This document shows positions 1 through 8,564 of a DNA stretch of 64,000 nucleotides, one piece after another; position 1 is the stretch's first letter; every line of letters starts with the position of its first letter. The DNA comes from Streptomyces sp. NBC_01381 (GTDB taxonomy: Bacteria > Actinomycetota > Actinomycetes > Streptomycetales > Streptomycetaceae). The stretch lies in contig NZ_JAPEPI010000001.1 in NCBI RefSeq assembly GCF_026340305.1, positions 1,302,001 through 1,366,000 of the forward strand, read 5' to 3'. A program made the translations under genes and the position numbers. The notes under the pieces are model-generated. The model was not told the DNA's origin and did no database searches. It saw only the letters and a list, made by a program, of their open reading frames with translations.

Positions 1-552
1 GAACTCGCCGCGGGAGGGGTTGGGCCGCTCCACCCAGGGGTCGTCCTCGCCGAACCATTTCCGTACGTCGGCGAGGGTCGCGAAGGGGACGGGCCAGGCC
101 TTGAACCAGTCCTCCCACTCGCGCTGCGACGCGGCCCCCAGGGCGGACGCCCGCATGTCGCAGATGATCAGGGCCCGGACGAGATCGGGGCGCCTCGCGG
201 CGAGCTGCCAGGCGGTGAGCGCTCCCATGGAGTGGCCGATGAGAACGGCGGGGGCGAGGCCGAGCTGGACGAGCGCGGCCTCGGCGTCGTCCACGTAGGC
301 CTCGCGGGTGAAGGGGCCCTCGGGTGGCTTCTCGCTCTGCCCGTGCGCGCGCTGGTCGAGTGCGACCGCGCGGTGCCGCTCGGAGAGCCAGCGGGCGGTG
401 CCCGCCCAGTGCGATGCGCGGCCCATCAGGCCGTGCAGTAACAGCACACCGCCCGGCGACCCGTCGGCCTCCCTGGATTTGGGAGGATCGGCGAACTCCC
501 AGGCGGCCAGGCGCACGCCACCCGCGCCCGTCACGTCGATGCGCCGCACCAT
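1..552 (-). CDS. Alpha/beta hydrolase, partial (3' end outside window)
   Basis: The minus-strand frame opens with ATG at 552 (protein starts MVRRIDVTGAGG), preceded by an AAGGGGGG ribosome site, and is still open at the window edge, so the C-terminus is missing. Visible alpha/beta-hydrolase hallmarks are the oxyanion-hole segment HGLMGRASHW and the nucleophile elbow GHSMGA, whose Ser is the catalytic residue. The His and Asp of the triad would lie partly outside the window. The family hydrolyses esters, amides or other small substrates, and the substrate cannot be read from sequence. It is cytoplasmic, since no signal peptide is visible. The gene points away from dmdR1 and is separated from it by a long gap. 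Confidence 0.85.
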   Translation of the reverse strand, partial: MVRRIDVTGAGGVRLAAWEFADPPKSREADGSPGGVLLLHGLMGRASHWAGTARWLSERHRAVALDQRAHGQSEKPPEGPFTREAYVDDAEAALVQLGLAPAVLIGHSMGALTAWQLAARRPDLVRALIICDMRASALGAASQREWEDWFKAWPVPFATLADVRKWFGEDDPWVERPNPSRGEF

Positions 553-803
553 GATTCCTGGCACCCCCCTTGAATCCTCTCGGGCTGAACGCCTGGTTCT
601 GTCACGCACCCCCGCACGCTATCGAACTCCCTTTCGAAAGCGGGCGGATCGCCGGCAACACCCCTCGTTCGAGTGACCGCCCTCAAGGATTGGCCGCCGC
701 AGCCGAGGGGAGATCTTCATCGGGAGGCGGGCCGCTCGGGGAAATCGGTCCGAGGGGGATGACCCTGGGAGCTCGGGGCTCCGGGTCAGAACAGGGGAGG
801 ACA

Positions 804-831
804 GGCCCCGGCGCTCAAGGGCGCCGGGGCC
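804..831. terminator. Strong GC hairpin
   Basis: A perfect 11-bp stem (GGCCCCGGCGC with GCGCCGGGGCC) encloses a 6-nt loop. It could end transcription from dmdR1, about 440 bp away on the minus strand, or from an unannotated transcript. There is no U-tract, which is usual in Streptomyces. Confidence 0.6.
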
Positions 832-852
832 CTCTGCATGTCCGAGGCGATG

Positions 853-900
853 TCCGCGGCGTACGGGCACGCCATCTCCGCGGCGTACGGGCACACCATC
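853..900. repeat. 24-bp direct repeat, two copies
   Basis: Two adjacent copies of a unit beginning TCCGCGGCGTACGGGCAC differ at one base (853-876 and 877-900). A degenerate continuation starts at 901. No function is apparent. Confidence 0.6.
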
Positions 901-1211
901 TCCGTGACGTGCGCGCACGACCCGCGTGCGGACCCGCACGCGGCCTCGCTCGTGCTCACCAGACGGGCACATCCTTCTGCCCCCTCCCACGCCCGTGACG
1001 GCCAGACCCGGTGCCGACACGGTCAAGAGCCCTCAGGTCATATGCCTCTCGCGACAGCCTCGCACGCAAAACGTCCGGCCGCTGCGATTCCGCACACTGA
1101 ATCTTGGACCCCACAGGATCCAGGAGTCTTCACAACTGCCCAATACTTACCGGTAGTTGACGCATGTTTCCCCCAACGGGAGACGGAATCCGCCGAAAGC
1201 CGACGTGGACG

Positions 1212-1260
1212 GCCGATGACGACGGCCGATGACGACGGCCGATGACGACGGCCGATGGCG
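1212..1260. repeat. 13-bp tandem repeat next to the dmdR1 stop
   Basis: Three perfect copies of GCCGATGACGACG (1212-1224, 1225-1237, 1238-1250) are followed by a partial fourth copy. The array lies 16 bp beyond the dmdR1 stop codon, on the side where the antisense frame begins (1255). Confidence 0.75.
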
Positions 1261-1275
1261 AAGGCCGCCACGGCC

Positions 1276-1968
1276 TCAGCGCTTGGCGACGAACACGTGC
1301 GACGCGACATCCGCGGCCAGCTCGGCGGCCTCGCCGCTGCTGCCCACAAGAACCCCGCCCGCGGACTCCGTCACGCTCACCACGGAGCCGGGCTGGACGC
1401 CCGCCCGCCGCAGTGTGTACATCAGCTGCGCGTCCGTCTGGATCGGCTCACCGATCCGGCGGACCACGACCGTCTTGCCCTCGGCGCCCGGGTCGAGGTC
1501 GACCAGCGAGACCATGCCCTCGTCGAGGAACGGATCGGCGCCGTCCTTCTCGCCCAGCTCCTCAAGGCCCGGGATCGGGTTCCCGTACGGAGACTCGGTG
1601 GGGTGGCGCAGGAGCTCCAGGACACGGCGCTCCACCGCCTCGCTCATCACATGCTCCCAGCGACACGCCTCCGCGTGGACCTGCTCCCACTCCAGGCCGA
1701 TCACGTCGACCAGCAGGCACTCGGCGAGCCGGTGCTTGCGCATCACGCGGGTGGCGAGCCTGCGGCCCTCCTCGGTCAGCTCCAGGTGACGGTCGCTCGC
1801 GACGGCCACCAGGCCGTCACGCTCCATGCGCGCGACCGTCTGGCTCACCGTCGGCCCGCTCTGGTCGAGCCGCTCGGCGATCCGGGCGCGCATGGGGACC
1901 ACACCTTCCTCCTCCAGCTCGAGGATGGTGCGCAAATACATCTCAGTGGTGTCAATCAGCCCCGACAT
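1276..1968 (-). CDS. dmdR1: DtxR/IdeR-family iron-dependent repressor DmdR1
   Basis: The product is a 230-aa metal-dependent repressor with an N-terminal winged helix (about 1-70), a metal-binding/dimerisation domain (70-140) and a C-terminal FeoA/SH3-like domain (150-230). All classic DtxR ligands fall at the expected numbers: His79, Glu83 and His98 for one site, and Met10, Cys102, Glu105 and His106 for the other. The family represses siderophore and iron-uptake genes when Fe2+ is bound. The assignment to DmdR1 (DesR) of S. coelicolor rests on length, near-canonical sequence and the neighbouring SIS gene. An open 256-aa antisense frame overlaps the whole gene, as described for adm. No iron box was recognised in this window, so its targets lie elsewhere. 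Confidence 0.88.
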   Translation of the reverse strand: MSGLIDTTEMYLRTILELEEEGVVPMRARIAERLDQSGPTVSQTVARMERDGLVAVASDRHLELTEEGRRLATRVMRKHRLAECLLVDVIGLEWEQVHAEACRWEHVMSEAVERRVLELLRHPTESPYGNPIPGLEELGEKDGADPFLDEGMVSLVDLDPGAEGKTVVVRRIGEPIQTDAQLMYTLRRAGVQPGSVVSVTESAGGVLVGSSGEAAELAADVASHVFVAKR

Positions 1969-2204
1969 GGGTGCCCCTCAGATCTCGCTCGTGCGACCGG
2001 CCCTGCCCTCAATTCTGACGCATAGCGCTGACAACCGGGCTGCGCCGGGGAAAACCCGGTACAGGTGGTCTTGACGGGGGTGCCCGGGCCGTATTGACAG
2101 GGCACTGGTCCAGACCGCAACGTGATCCGCGGCACGCAGGACGGACAGACGTACAGGGCATGCATACGTACAGCACATTCGTACCCGGAAAGGTTCCTCG
2201 GCGC

Positions 2205-2969
2205 ATGGGCTCCAAGAGCGAGAGCAAGCTGGCCGGTCAGTACATCGACGCCGCGATCGGCCTGCTCGGCCGGGTCCGCGACGAAGAGGGCGGGAACGTA
2301 GAGGCGGCGGGCACGCTGCTGGCCGACGCCGTCGAGGCGGGCGGCAGGCTCTTCGCCTTCGGCGCCGGGCACTCGTCGCTCGCCGCGCAGGACGTCGTCT
2401 ACCGCGCGGGCGGCCTCGCCCTGATGAACCTCCTCGCCGTCCCCGGCGTCGTCGGCATCGACGTCATGCCCGCCACGCTCGGCTCCGCCCTGGAGCGCGT
2501 GGACGGCCTCGCGGGCGCCGTCCTCGACTCCTCGCCGGCCCGCCCCGGCGACGTACTCGTGATCATCTCGCTCTCCGGGCGGAACTCGCTTCCCGTGGAG
2601 ATGGCGATGAACGCCCGCGCGCTCGGCCTGAAGGTCATCGGCGTGACGTCGGTGGCGTACGCGACGGAGACGAAGTCGCGGCATGTGTCCGGGACCTTCC
2701 TCAAGGACCACTGCGACGTCGTGATCGACTCGAAGATCGCGCTCGGTGACGCGGAACTGAGCCTTGATTCCGTCGATGCGCCTTTTGGGCCCGCCTCCAG
2801 CGTGGTCACCAACGCGATCATGCAGGCCATGATGGCCACTGCGGTTGAGGCTCTCGCCGGGCGGGGGGTTCAGCCTCCGTTGCTTCGGTCGGGGAACGTG
2901 GATGGGGGCCATGAGTGGAACGGGCGGGTGTTTGAGGAGTACGGAGACCGGATTTTCTATCGGCGGTGA
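2205..2969 (+). CDS. SIS-domain protein (sugar isomerase type)
   Basis: I chose ATG 2205 (MGSKSESKL), with GGAAAGG 11 nt upstream, giving 254 aa. An upstream ATG at 2160 is the alternative. The protein is a single SIS phosphosugar-binding fold. The segment GAGHSSLAAQD and the later Ser-rich loop IISLSGRNSLP form the sugar-phosphate site typical of GmhA- and YjgM-like proteins. SIS domains bind or isomerise phosphosugars, but the actual substrate is unknown. The gene is divergent from dmdR1 across a 236-bp region, so the two may share regulation. Transcription probably ends at the hairpin at 3009-3027. Confidence 0.85.
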   Translation: MGSKSESKLAGQYIDAAIGLLGRVRDEEGGNVEAAGTLLADAVEAGGRLFAFGAGHSSLAAQDVVYRAGGLALMNLLAVPGVVGIDVMPATLGSALERVDGLAGAVLDSSPARPGDVLVIISLSGRNSLPVEMAMNARALGLKVIGVTSVAYATETKSRHVSGTFLKDHCDVVIDSKIALGDAELSLDSVDAPFGPASSVVTNAIMQAMMATAVEALAGRGVQPPLLRSGNVDGGHEWNGRVFEEYGDRIFYRR

Positions 2970-2971
2970 GC

Positions 2972-3027
2972 GGCTGCGGGTGCGTCGTGGTTGCTCGCGC
3001 AGTTCCCCGCGCCCCTAAAAGGGGCGC
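2972..3027. repeat. Family-1 intergenic repeat with bidirectional terminator
   Basis: This is a copy of a repeat that recurs in the window, with core GCGCAGTTCCCCGCGCCCC preceded by GCGGGTGCGTCGTGGTTG. Its end forms an 8-bp stem (GCGCCCCT 3009-3016 with AGGGGCGC 3020-3027, loop AAA). It sits exactly between two convergent genes and can terminate both. Confidence 0.85.
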
Positions 3028-4236
3028 CTAGCGCCCCGGCGGGAATCGGACCCGCACCGTTAGCCCTCCGCCCTCCCCGTTCGCCTCTGCCGTTACCTCC
3101 GCCCCGTGTGCCCGTGCGATCGCTGCCACGATCGACAGGCCCAGTCCCGCGCCCTCCCCCCTCGCATGCGTACGTTCCCGCAGGCGTCGGAAAGGCTCGA
3201 AGAGGTGGGGGACGGTCTCGGGTGGGACCGCGGGGCCCGTGTTGGTGACCTCGATGCCCTCGGGGCCCGTGCGCAGGTCGACGCGGCCGCCCTTCACGTT
3301 GTGGGACACGGCGTTCGCCACCAGGTTGTGCACCAGGCGGTCCAGCAGCACCCCGTCGCCGTGCACGGTCAGCGGCTCGGCGTGCACCGACACGGTCACC
3401 TCGCGCTCCGCCGCCCGGCCCGCAAGGCCCTCCGCGACCGCGTCGGCCAGCACGTCAAGGGCGATCGGCTCCCGGCGTTCAAGGCCCTGCTCGGACGTGG
3501 CGAGCAGCAGAAGACCCTCGATGAGGTGCTCGCTGTCGTCGGCCACCGAGATCAGTTTCGTACGGATCTTCGTGACCTGTTCCGCGTCCGGCGCACCGGC
3601 CAGGCCGATCTCCGCGGCGGCCCGCTGCACGGCGAGCGGGGTGCGCAGCTCGTGCGCCGCGTTGGCCGCGAACCGCTGCTGGGCGCCGACCAGCTGCTCT
3701 ATCCGGCCGAGCATCTCGTCGAACGTGTCGGCCAGCTGCTTCAGCTCGCCGGGCGGGGCGTCGAGCGCGATCCGTTCGTGCAGGTTCTCGCCGGAGAGCC
3801 GGCGAGCGGTGCCGGTGATCACGGCCACGGGGCGAAGGACCCGGCCTGCCATCCACCAGGCGAGCAGGATGGACAGCGCGGCGTAGACGAAGAGGACGAT
3901 CACGGAGACGGTCAGGAGTCGGCTGAGGGCGGCCTGCTCGGCTACATCGCTGATCTTTGTGACGGCGAGGCCCTGGGTGACCTCGGTGGGCAGGCGTTTG
4001 GTGGGGGCGGCCGAGGCGGCCGGGCTCGGTGGCCGCCAGGGCGGGCCGATCCTGCTCGCGGGGACTGCGGTGGTGACGGCGGCGGTGATCGAGGAGTAGA
4101 GCCCCTGCCGGACCAGGAAGTAGACGAGGCCGGTGAGCAGGGCTCCGGCGAGGACGAGCATGCCGCCGTAGAGGGCGGTGAGCCGGGCGCGTTCGCTGCT
4201 CATGCGGAGAGGCCCTGTCACTCCGAGCCCTTTCAC
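3028..4236 (-). CDS. Two-component sensor histidine kinase
   Basis: The 402-aa product starts at GTG 4236, overlapping the response-regulator stop as GTGA; an internal ATG at 4203 is the alternative. Order: TM1 (about 20-42), an extracytoplasmic Pro/Ala-rich sensor loop of about 60 aa, TM2 (about 107-131), HAMP, HisKA with phospho-acceptor His195 in AAHELRTPL, then HATPase_c with the N-box HNLVANAVSHN and a GLGLS G-box. It is a complete class I kinase that phosphorylates the adjacent regulator. The pair is divergent from a MacA/MacB-type export operon, so sensing of a membrane-active compound that this pump expels is a reasonable inference. Confidence 0.92.
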   Translation of the reverse strand: MKGLGVTGPLRMSSERARLTALYGGMLVLAGALLTGLVYFLVRQGLYSSITAAVTTAVPASRIGPPWRPPSPAASAAPTKRLPTEVTQGLAVTKISDVAEQAALSRLLTVSVIVLFVYAALSILLAWWMAGRVLRPVAVITGTARRLSGENLHERIALDAPPGELKQLADTFDEMLGRIEQLVGAQQRFAANAAHELRTPLAVQRAAAEIGLAGAPDAEQVTKIRTKLISVADDSEHLIEGLLLLATSEQGLERREPIALDVLADAVAEGLAGRAAEREVTVSVHAEPLTVHGDGVLLDRLVHNLVANAVSHNVKGGRVDLRTGPEGIEVTNTGPAVPPETVPHLFEPFRRLRERTHARGEGAGLGLSIVAAIARAHGAEVTAEANGEGGGLTVRVRFPPGR

Positions 4237-4901
4237 GCCGACCAGCCCGCGATTCGGTAGCCGGCACCCGGCACCGTCTCCACCACCGGCGGATCGCCCA
4301 GCTTCGTGCGCAGTTTGGACAGCGTGACCCGGACCGCGTTCGTGCGGTAGCTGGTGTCCTCCTCCCAGACCTGTTCGATCAGGTCCTCGCCGCTGACCAC
4401 CGCGCCCTCCGCCCGCAGCAGCGCCTCAAGGACCGCGAACTCCTTGCGGGAGAGGGCGAGATGACGCCCGTCGCGGCTTGCCTGGCGGCGGGCCGTGTCC
4501 AGGACCAGGCCCGCGCGTTCGATGACCGGCGGCAGCGCGGGGCGGGTGCGGCGGCCGAGCGCCAGGACGCGGGCCAGCAGCTCGTCGTACGCGAACGGCT
4601 TGGTCAGGTAGTCGTCGGCGCCCAGACCGAGGCCCGCGACCCGGTCCCGGACCGTGGCCGACGCCGTCAGCATCAGGACCCGGGTGAGCAGCCGCTGCCG
4701 CACGACCCGGCGGCACACCTCGTCGCCGTGCAGGCCCGGCAGGTCCCGGTCCAGGACGACGACGTCGTACTCGCCGAGCTGGAGCTTGCGCAGGGCGGTC
4801 AGGCCGTCGGACGCGACATCGACCGCGAGCGCGTCGCGGCGCAGCCCGTCGGCGATCATCTCGGCCAGGAATTCCTCGTCCTCCACCAGCAGTACACGCA
4901 T
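4233..4901 (-). CDS. OmpR-family response regulator
   Basis: The real start is ATG 4901 (MRVLLVEDE); the longer open frame upstream is non-coding. The 222-aa protein has a receiver domain with the acidic pocket EDE, phospho-acceptor Asp51 (VVLDRDLPG) and conserved Lys101 (LTKPF). A winged-helix DNA-binding domain follows, ending in VETVPGAGYRIAGWSA. It is translationally coupled to the kinase. Its promoter lies in the 121-bp region shared with the divergent lipoprotein/MacAB-like operon, which is the most likely target. Confidence 0.93.
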   Translation of the reverse strand: MRVLLVEDEEFLAEMIADGLRRDALAVDVASDGLTALRKLQLGEYDVVVLDRDLPGLHGDEVCRRVVRQRLLTRVLMLTASATVRDRVAGLGLGADDYLTKPFAYDELLARVLALGRRTRPALPPVIERAGLVLDTARRQASRDGRHLALSRKEFAVLEALLRAEGAVVSGEDLIEQVWEEDTSYRTNAVRVTLSKLRTKLGDPPVVETVPGAGYRIAGWSA

Positions 4902-5022
4902 CCGGCCTGTGTACCTGAAGTGCACCTTTCGTCGATGTAAGCGTCTCCGTTGAGAGAAACGAAACCCCGCTTGCCGCCAGCCTGTGCGCGTCGACGTGAC
5001 AGCGAGAAGTGAAGGGGACGTC

Positions 5023-5508
5023 ATGAGGACTCGTACGCGCTCAGCAGCCGTCGCATCGGGGTTCGCCGCGCTCGCCCTGTTCGCCGGAGCCTGCTCCTCC
5101 GGCGGCGGCGAGAGCAGCCAGGACAACGCCGACGGCGGAAAGGGCAAGCAGGCCGACGCCGCCTTCAAGGAGCGCGAGTGCCTGCGCAAGCACGGCCTCA
5201 AGGTGGCCGAACCCAAGGCCGGCGAGGACAGCCGCGGGATCACCATCGGCGGCGACCTGAGCAAGGAGAAGATGCAGGCCGCCATGAAGGAGTGCACCGG
5301 CAAGGGCGGCGGCGCGGGCGGCGGATCGGTCTCGCAGGCCGACAAGGACAAGATGCTCAAGTACGCCCGCTGCATGCGCGAGAACGGCTACAACATGCCG
5401 GACCCCAAGTTCGACGGCGGCGCCATGCAGGCCCAGCCCATGCCCAAGGGCGCCGAGGTCAAGAAGATGGAGAAGGCCGCCAAGGCGTGCAAGGACATCG
5501 TCGCGTGA
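5023..5508 (+). CDS. Lipoprotein with repeated CMR-NG-PDP motifs
   Basis: The start is ATG 5023 with GAAGGGGA upstream (161 aa). A signal peptide ends in a degenerate lipobox with lipidated Cys24 (AGACSS). The mature part has two related modules, ECLRKHGLKVAEPK and ARCMRENGYNMPDPKF, joined by a charged and Gly-rich segment; each carries a conserved Cys. Such lipoproteins are commonly encoded beside MacA/MacB-like exporters in actinobacteria, but I know no biochemical function. The stop overlaps the next gene as GTGA, so it is the first gene of a four-gene coupled operon. Confidence 0.85.
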   Translation: MRTRTRSAAVASGFAALALFAGACSSGGGESSQDNADGGKGKQADAAFKERECLRKHGLKVAEPKAGEDSRGITIGGDLSKEKMQAAMKECTGKGGGAGGGSVSQADKDKMLKYARCMRENGYNMPDPKFDGGAMQAQPMPKGAEVKKMEKAAKACKDIVA

Positions 5509-6578
5509 GGCGCCGCACCGCCGTCGTCTCCAGCGTGGTGGCGCTGCTCGCCGTCACCGGCGGCGGGATCGCCGTCACCGCGCTCGCCGACGCGAAGAAC
5601 GGCAAGGACGGCTCCGTACGCCAGAACGCCGGACTGCCGCCCGCCACCGCCCCCGTCGAGCGCGGCGACCTCAGCAGCGGCACCCAGACCGACGGCACCC
5701 TCGGCTACGCCAAGGAACGCAAGGTCAACGCGGGCGCCACCGGCATCCTCACCTGGACCACGGGCACCGGCTCGACGATCCGGCGCGACGGCCGTCTGTA
5801 CGAGGTCAACGGCGTCCCGGTACGGCTCATGTACGGCACCGAGCCCATGTACCGCACGCTGAAGACCGGCGACGAGGGCGACGACGTACGACAGCTGGAA
5901 GAGAATCTGCGGGCGCTCGGGCACGGTGCGGGCCTCGCCGTCGACGACACGTACACGGAAGGCACCGCGGCCGCCGTCAAGCAGTGGCAGAAGGCGCACG
6001 ACCGCAAGCAGACGGGGCGGGTCGGCCCGGACCAGATCGCCTTCTCGCCCGGAGCCGTCCGCGTGAAGTCCGCCGAGTCGGCCGTCGGCGACCAGGTCGC
6101 CCCGGGGAAGCCGGTGCTCGCCACGACCGGCTCCGAACGGGTCGTACGTTTCGACCTCGACGTCGCCGAGGGAAAGCTCGCCAAGGCGGGCACGAGGGTC
6201 ACCGTGGACCTGCCGGACGGCTCGACGGTCAAGGGCCGGGTCGCGTCCGTCGGCAGGACAGCGAAGCCGGGCGACGACCCGGCCGACAAGACCCCGAAGA
6301 TCCCGGTGACGGTCTCCTTCGACGACCCGGGGAAGGTCGACGGATTCGACCAGTCCCCGGTGACGGTGAACCTCACCGGCGAGACCCGCAAGGACGTGCT
6401 CTCCGTCCCCGTCAACGCGCTCCTCGCACTGCCCGGCGGCGGCTACGGCGTCCAGGTCGTCGAGCACGGCCGCGCCCGCCAGGTGAAGGTCGGGCTCGGC
6501 ATGTTCGGGCAGGGGCGCGTCGAGGTGAGCGGCGGCGGGCTGCGCGAGGGTACGAAGGTCGGGGTGCCCAAGATATGA
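5505..6578 (+). CDS. MacA/HlyD-like adaptor with peptidoglycan-binding domain
   Basis: GTG 5505 overlaps the preceding stop, giving 357 aa. An N-terminal membrane anchor or signal (VVSSVVALLAVTGGGIAVTA) leads into an extracytoplasmic protein. A PG_binding_1-like segment (about residues 115-180, GDEGDDVRQLEENLRALG ... AVKQWQKAHD) is followed by beta-rich membrane-fusion-protein domains. In actinobacteria this architecture partners MacB-type ABC exporters and anchors the pump to the cell wall. It overlaps the ATPase gene by ATGA, supporting one transcription unit. Confidence 0.88.
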   Translation: MRRRTAVVSSVVALLAVTGGGIAVTALADAKNGKDGSVRQNAGLPPATAPVERGDLSSGTQTDGTLGYAKERKVNAGATGILTWTTGTGSTIRRDGRLYEVNGVPVRLMYGTEPMYRTLKTGDEGDDVRQLEENLRALGHGAGLAVDDTYTEGTAAAVKQWQKAHDRKQTGRVGPDQIAFSPGAVRVKSAESAVGDQVAPGKPVLATTGSERVVRFDLDVAEGKLAKAGTRVTVDLPDGSTVKGRVASVGRTAKPGDDPADKTPKIPVTVSFDDPGKVDGFDQSPVTVNLTGETRKDVLSVPVNALLALPGGGYGVQVVEHGRARQVKVGLGMFGQGRVEVSGGGLREGTKVGVPKI

Positions 6579-7264
6579 GCGCCGTCGTGGAGTTGGCCGG
6601 GGTCACCAAGGAGTATCCGGGCGGGGTCGCGGCCCTGCGCGGAGTGGACCTGACGGTGGAAGAGGGCGAACTCCTCGCCATCGTCGGCCCGTCCGGGTCC
6701 GGCAAGTCGACGCTGCTGCACATCGTCGGCACGCTCGACCGCCCCTCGGAGGGTTCGGTGGCGATCGCGGGGCACGACGTCGCGTCCCTCACCGACCGCA
6801 GCCTCTCGGCGCTGCGCGCGCGGCACATCGGCTTCGTCTTCCAGGCGTTCCACCTGGTGCCGGGGGTCAGCGCGCGGGACAACGTCGCGGAGGGCCTGCT
6901 GTACTCCGGGCTCCCGCGCGCCGAACGCCGCCGCCGCGCGGCCGACGCGCTGGAGCGGGTCGGCCTCGCGGACCGCATGAGACACCGGCCGCACGAACTC
7001 TCCGGCGGCCAGAAGCAGCGCGTCGCCATCGCACGGGCCGTGGTCGGCGCTCCGGATCTGCTGCTCGCGGACGAGCCGACCGGCGCGCTGGACTCGGCGT
7101 CCGGCGAGGCGGTCATGGAGCTCCTGCACGACCTCAACGCGGAGGGCGCGACGATCGCCGTCATCACCCACGACACGGAGATCGCCCGGCGGCTGCCACG
7201 GCAGGTGCGGATCAGGGATGGGCGGGTCGTGGCGGATGCGCGGGCAGAGGAGGTGTCCGTCTGA
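6575..7264 (+). CDS. ABC transporter ATPase (MacB/LolD type)
   Basis: ATG 6575 overlaps the preceding stop (229 aa). It is a complete nucleotide-binding domain: Walker A GPSGSGKST (38-46), Q-loop FVFQAFHLVPG, signature LSGGQKQR, Walker B LLLADEPTGALDS and H-loop VITHD. The sequence belongs to the LolD/MacB/FtsE-like class that powers mechanotransmission exporters. It pairs with the permease whose ATG overlaps its final base. Confidence 0.95.
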   Translation: MSAVVELAGVTKEYPGGVAALRGVDLTVEEGELLAIVGPSGSGKSTLLHIVGTLDRPSEGSVAIAGHDVASLTDRSLSALRARHIGFVFQAFHLVPGVSARDNVAEGLLYSGLPRAERRRRAADALERVGLADRMRHRPHELSGGQKQRVAIARAVVGAPDLLLADEPTGALDSASGEAVMELLHDLNAEGATIAVITHDTEIARRLPRQVRIRDGRVVADARAEEVSV

Positions 7265-8478
7265 TGACTTCGCTTGATACGTCACGCAAGAAGCTGCGAG
7301 CAGCGCGGCTCGGCCCCCGCGACGTCCTGCACGTCGGATCGGCGGGGCTGCGCAGCCGCCCGGTCCGGGTCGTCCTGTCCGCGCTCGGCATCGCGATAGG
7401 CATAGCCACGATGATCGCGGTGGTGGGTATCTCCTCATCGAGCAAAGCCCAACTCATGCAGGAACTCGACGAGTTGGGTACGAACATGCTGGTCGCGTCG
7501 CCGGGGGAGCCGCTGTTCTCGGGCGAGAAGGTGGTGCTGCCGCGCGACGCGGCGGGCCGGGTCTCGCGCGTCGAGGGAGTGGAGAACGTGGGCGCGACAG
7601 GCGACCTCGACCGCTCCGTACGGCGCAGCGAGAAGATCCCCGAGGACGAGACCGGCGGCATCTCCGTCAAGGCGGCGACCGAGGGTCTGCTGGAGGTGCT
7701 GCGCGGCGAGATGGCGCACGGCACCTGGTTCAACGCGGCCAACAGCCGCTATCCGTCGCTGGTCCTCGGCCATGTCGCGGCGCAGCGCCTCGGCATCACG
7801 GAACCGGGCACCCAAGTGTGGCTCGACGACCGCTACTTCACCGTCATCGGCATCCTCGACCCGCTGCCGCTGGCCCCCGAGATCGAACGCTCGGCGCTCG
7901 TGGGATGGAACGCGGCGAAGTCCGAACTCGCCTTCGACGGCCGCCCCACCTCGGTGTACGAGCGCTCGACCGACGCGGCGGTCGGGGAGGTCCGCGGGCT
8001 GCTCGCGGCGTCGATCGACCCGGAGAACCCGAGGAACGTACAGGTCACGGACCCGTCATCGGCGCTGAAGGCGAAGGCGGCGACGGAGGGCGCGTTCTCC
8101 ACGCTGCTGCTCGGGCTCGGCGGGATCGCCCTGCTGGTCGGGGGCGTCGGGGTCGCCAACACCATGATCATCTCAGTCCTGGAACGGCGATACGAGATAG
8201 GCCTCCGCCGCTCGATGGGCGCGACGAAGGGACAGATCCGGATTCAGTTCGTGACGGAGTCGCTGATGCTGTCGGGCCTGGGCGGTGTCGCGGGAATCGC
8301 CCTGGGCGCGGCGGCGACGGCGGCGTACGCGGCGTCGGGCGGCCTGCCCTGGGTGATCCCTTTGTGGGCGGTCACGGGCGGCTTCGCGGCAACGCTGGTG
8401 ATCGGCACGGTGGCGGGCTTGTACCCGGCGGTACGGGCGGCGCGGCTTTCCCCGACGTTGGCGCTGCACGCGGGGTAA
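7264..8478 (+). CDS. MacB/FtsX-type ABC permease
   Basis: The 404-aa product starts at ATG 7264, one base inside the ATPase stop codon. An N-terminal TM (LSALGIAIGIATMIAVVGIS) is followed by a large extracytoplasmic MacB periplasmic domain (about 75-280) and three C-terminal TMs. The FtsX-type motif NTMIISVLERRYEIGLRRSM couples to the ATPase. Together with the adaptor and lipoprotein it forms a MacAB-like exporter, probably under the divergent two-component system. The substrate is unknown; peptides, antibiotics and lipids are known for the family. Confidence 0.93.
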   Translation: MTSLDTSRKKLRAARLGPRDVLHVGSAGLRSRPVRVVLSALGIAIGIATMIAVVGISSSSKAQLMQELDELGTNMLVASPGEPLFSGEKVVLPRDAAGRVSRVEGVENVGATGDLDRSVRRSEKIPEDETGGISVKAATEGLLEVLRGEMAHGTWFNAANSRYPSLVLGHVAAQRLGITEPGTQVWLDDRYFTVIGILDPLPLAPEIERSALVGWNAAKSELAFDGRPTSVYERSTDAAVGEVRGLLAASIDPENPRNVQVTDPSSALKAKAATEGAFSTLLLGLGGIALLVGGVGVANTMIISVLERRYEIGLRRSMGATKGQIRIQFVTESLMLSGLGGVAGIALGAAATAAYAASGGLPWVIPLWAVTGGFAATLVIGTVAGLYPAVRAARLSPTLALHAG

Positions 8479-8496
8479 ACGCGCTGCCGGGTAAAC

Positions 8497-8554
8497 GGGT
8501 GGGTGGGCGGGAGAGATCCGCCGCGAAGCGGCGGCCTCGAAAGCCCACCCACCC
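8497..8554. repeat. Family-2 palindromic repeat; convergent terminator
   Basis: This is a complete copy with outer arms GGGTGGGTGGGC (8497-8508) and GCCCACCCACCC (8543-8554) and an inner hairpin CCGCCGC-GAA-GCGGCGG (8518-8534). It lies between two convergent genes and is likely to terminate both. Related copies are at 12849, 35151, 41909 and 49655. Confidence 0.85.
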
Positions 8555-8564
8555 GCAGAAGCAG

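Larger units (their letters stand above)
553..1275. other. 723-bp intergenic region without a convincing gene
   Basis: Short frames here have poor codon bias and no family features. The region holds a strong hairpin (804-831), a 24-bp direct repeat (853-900) and a 13-bp tandem repeat (1212-1260) just downstream of dmdR1. The sequence TTGAC near 1157 resembles a -35 box, but I could not pair it with a good -10. Confidence 0.6.

Noticed and set aside
4902..5375. N-terminal extension of the response regulator
   Set aside because: The extension is antisense to the lipoprotein gene and lacks coding character; MRVLLVEDE is the canonical receiver start.
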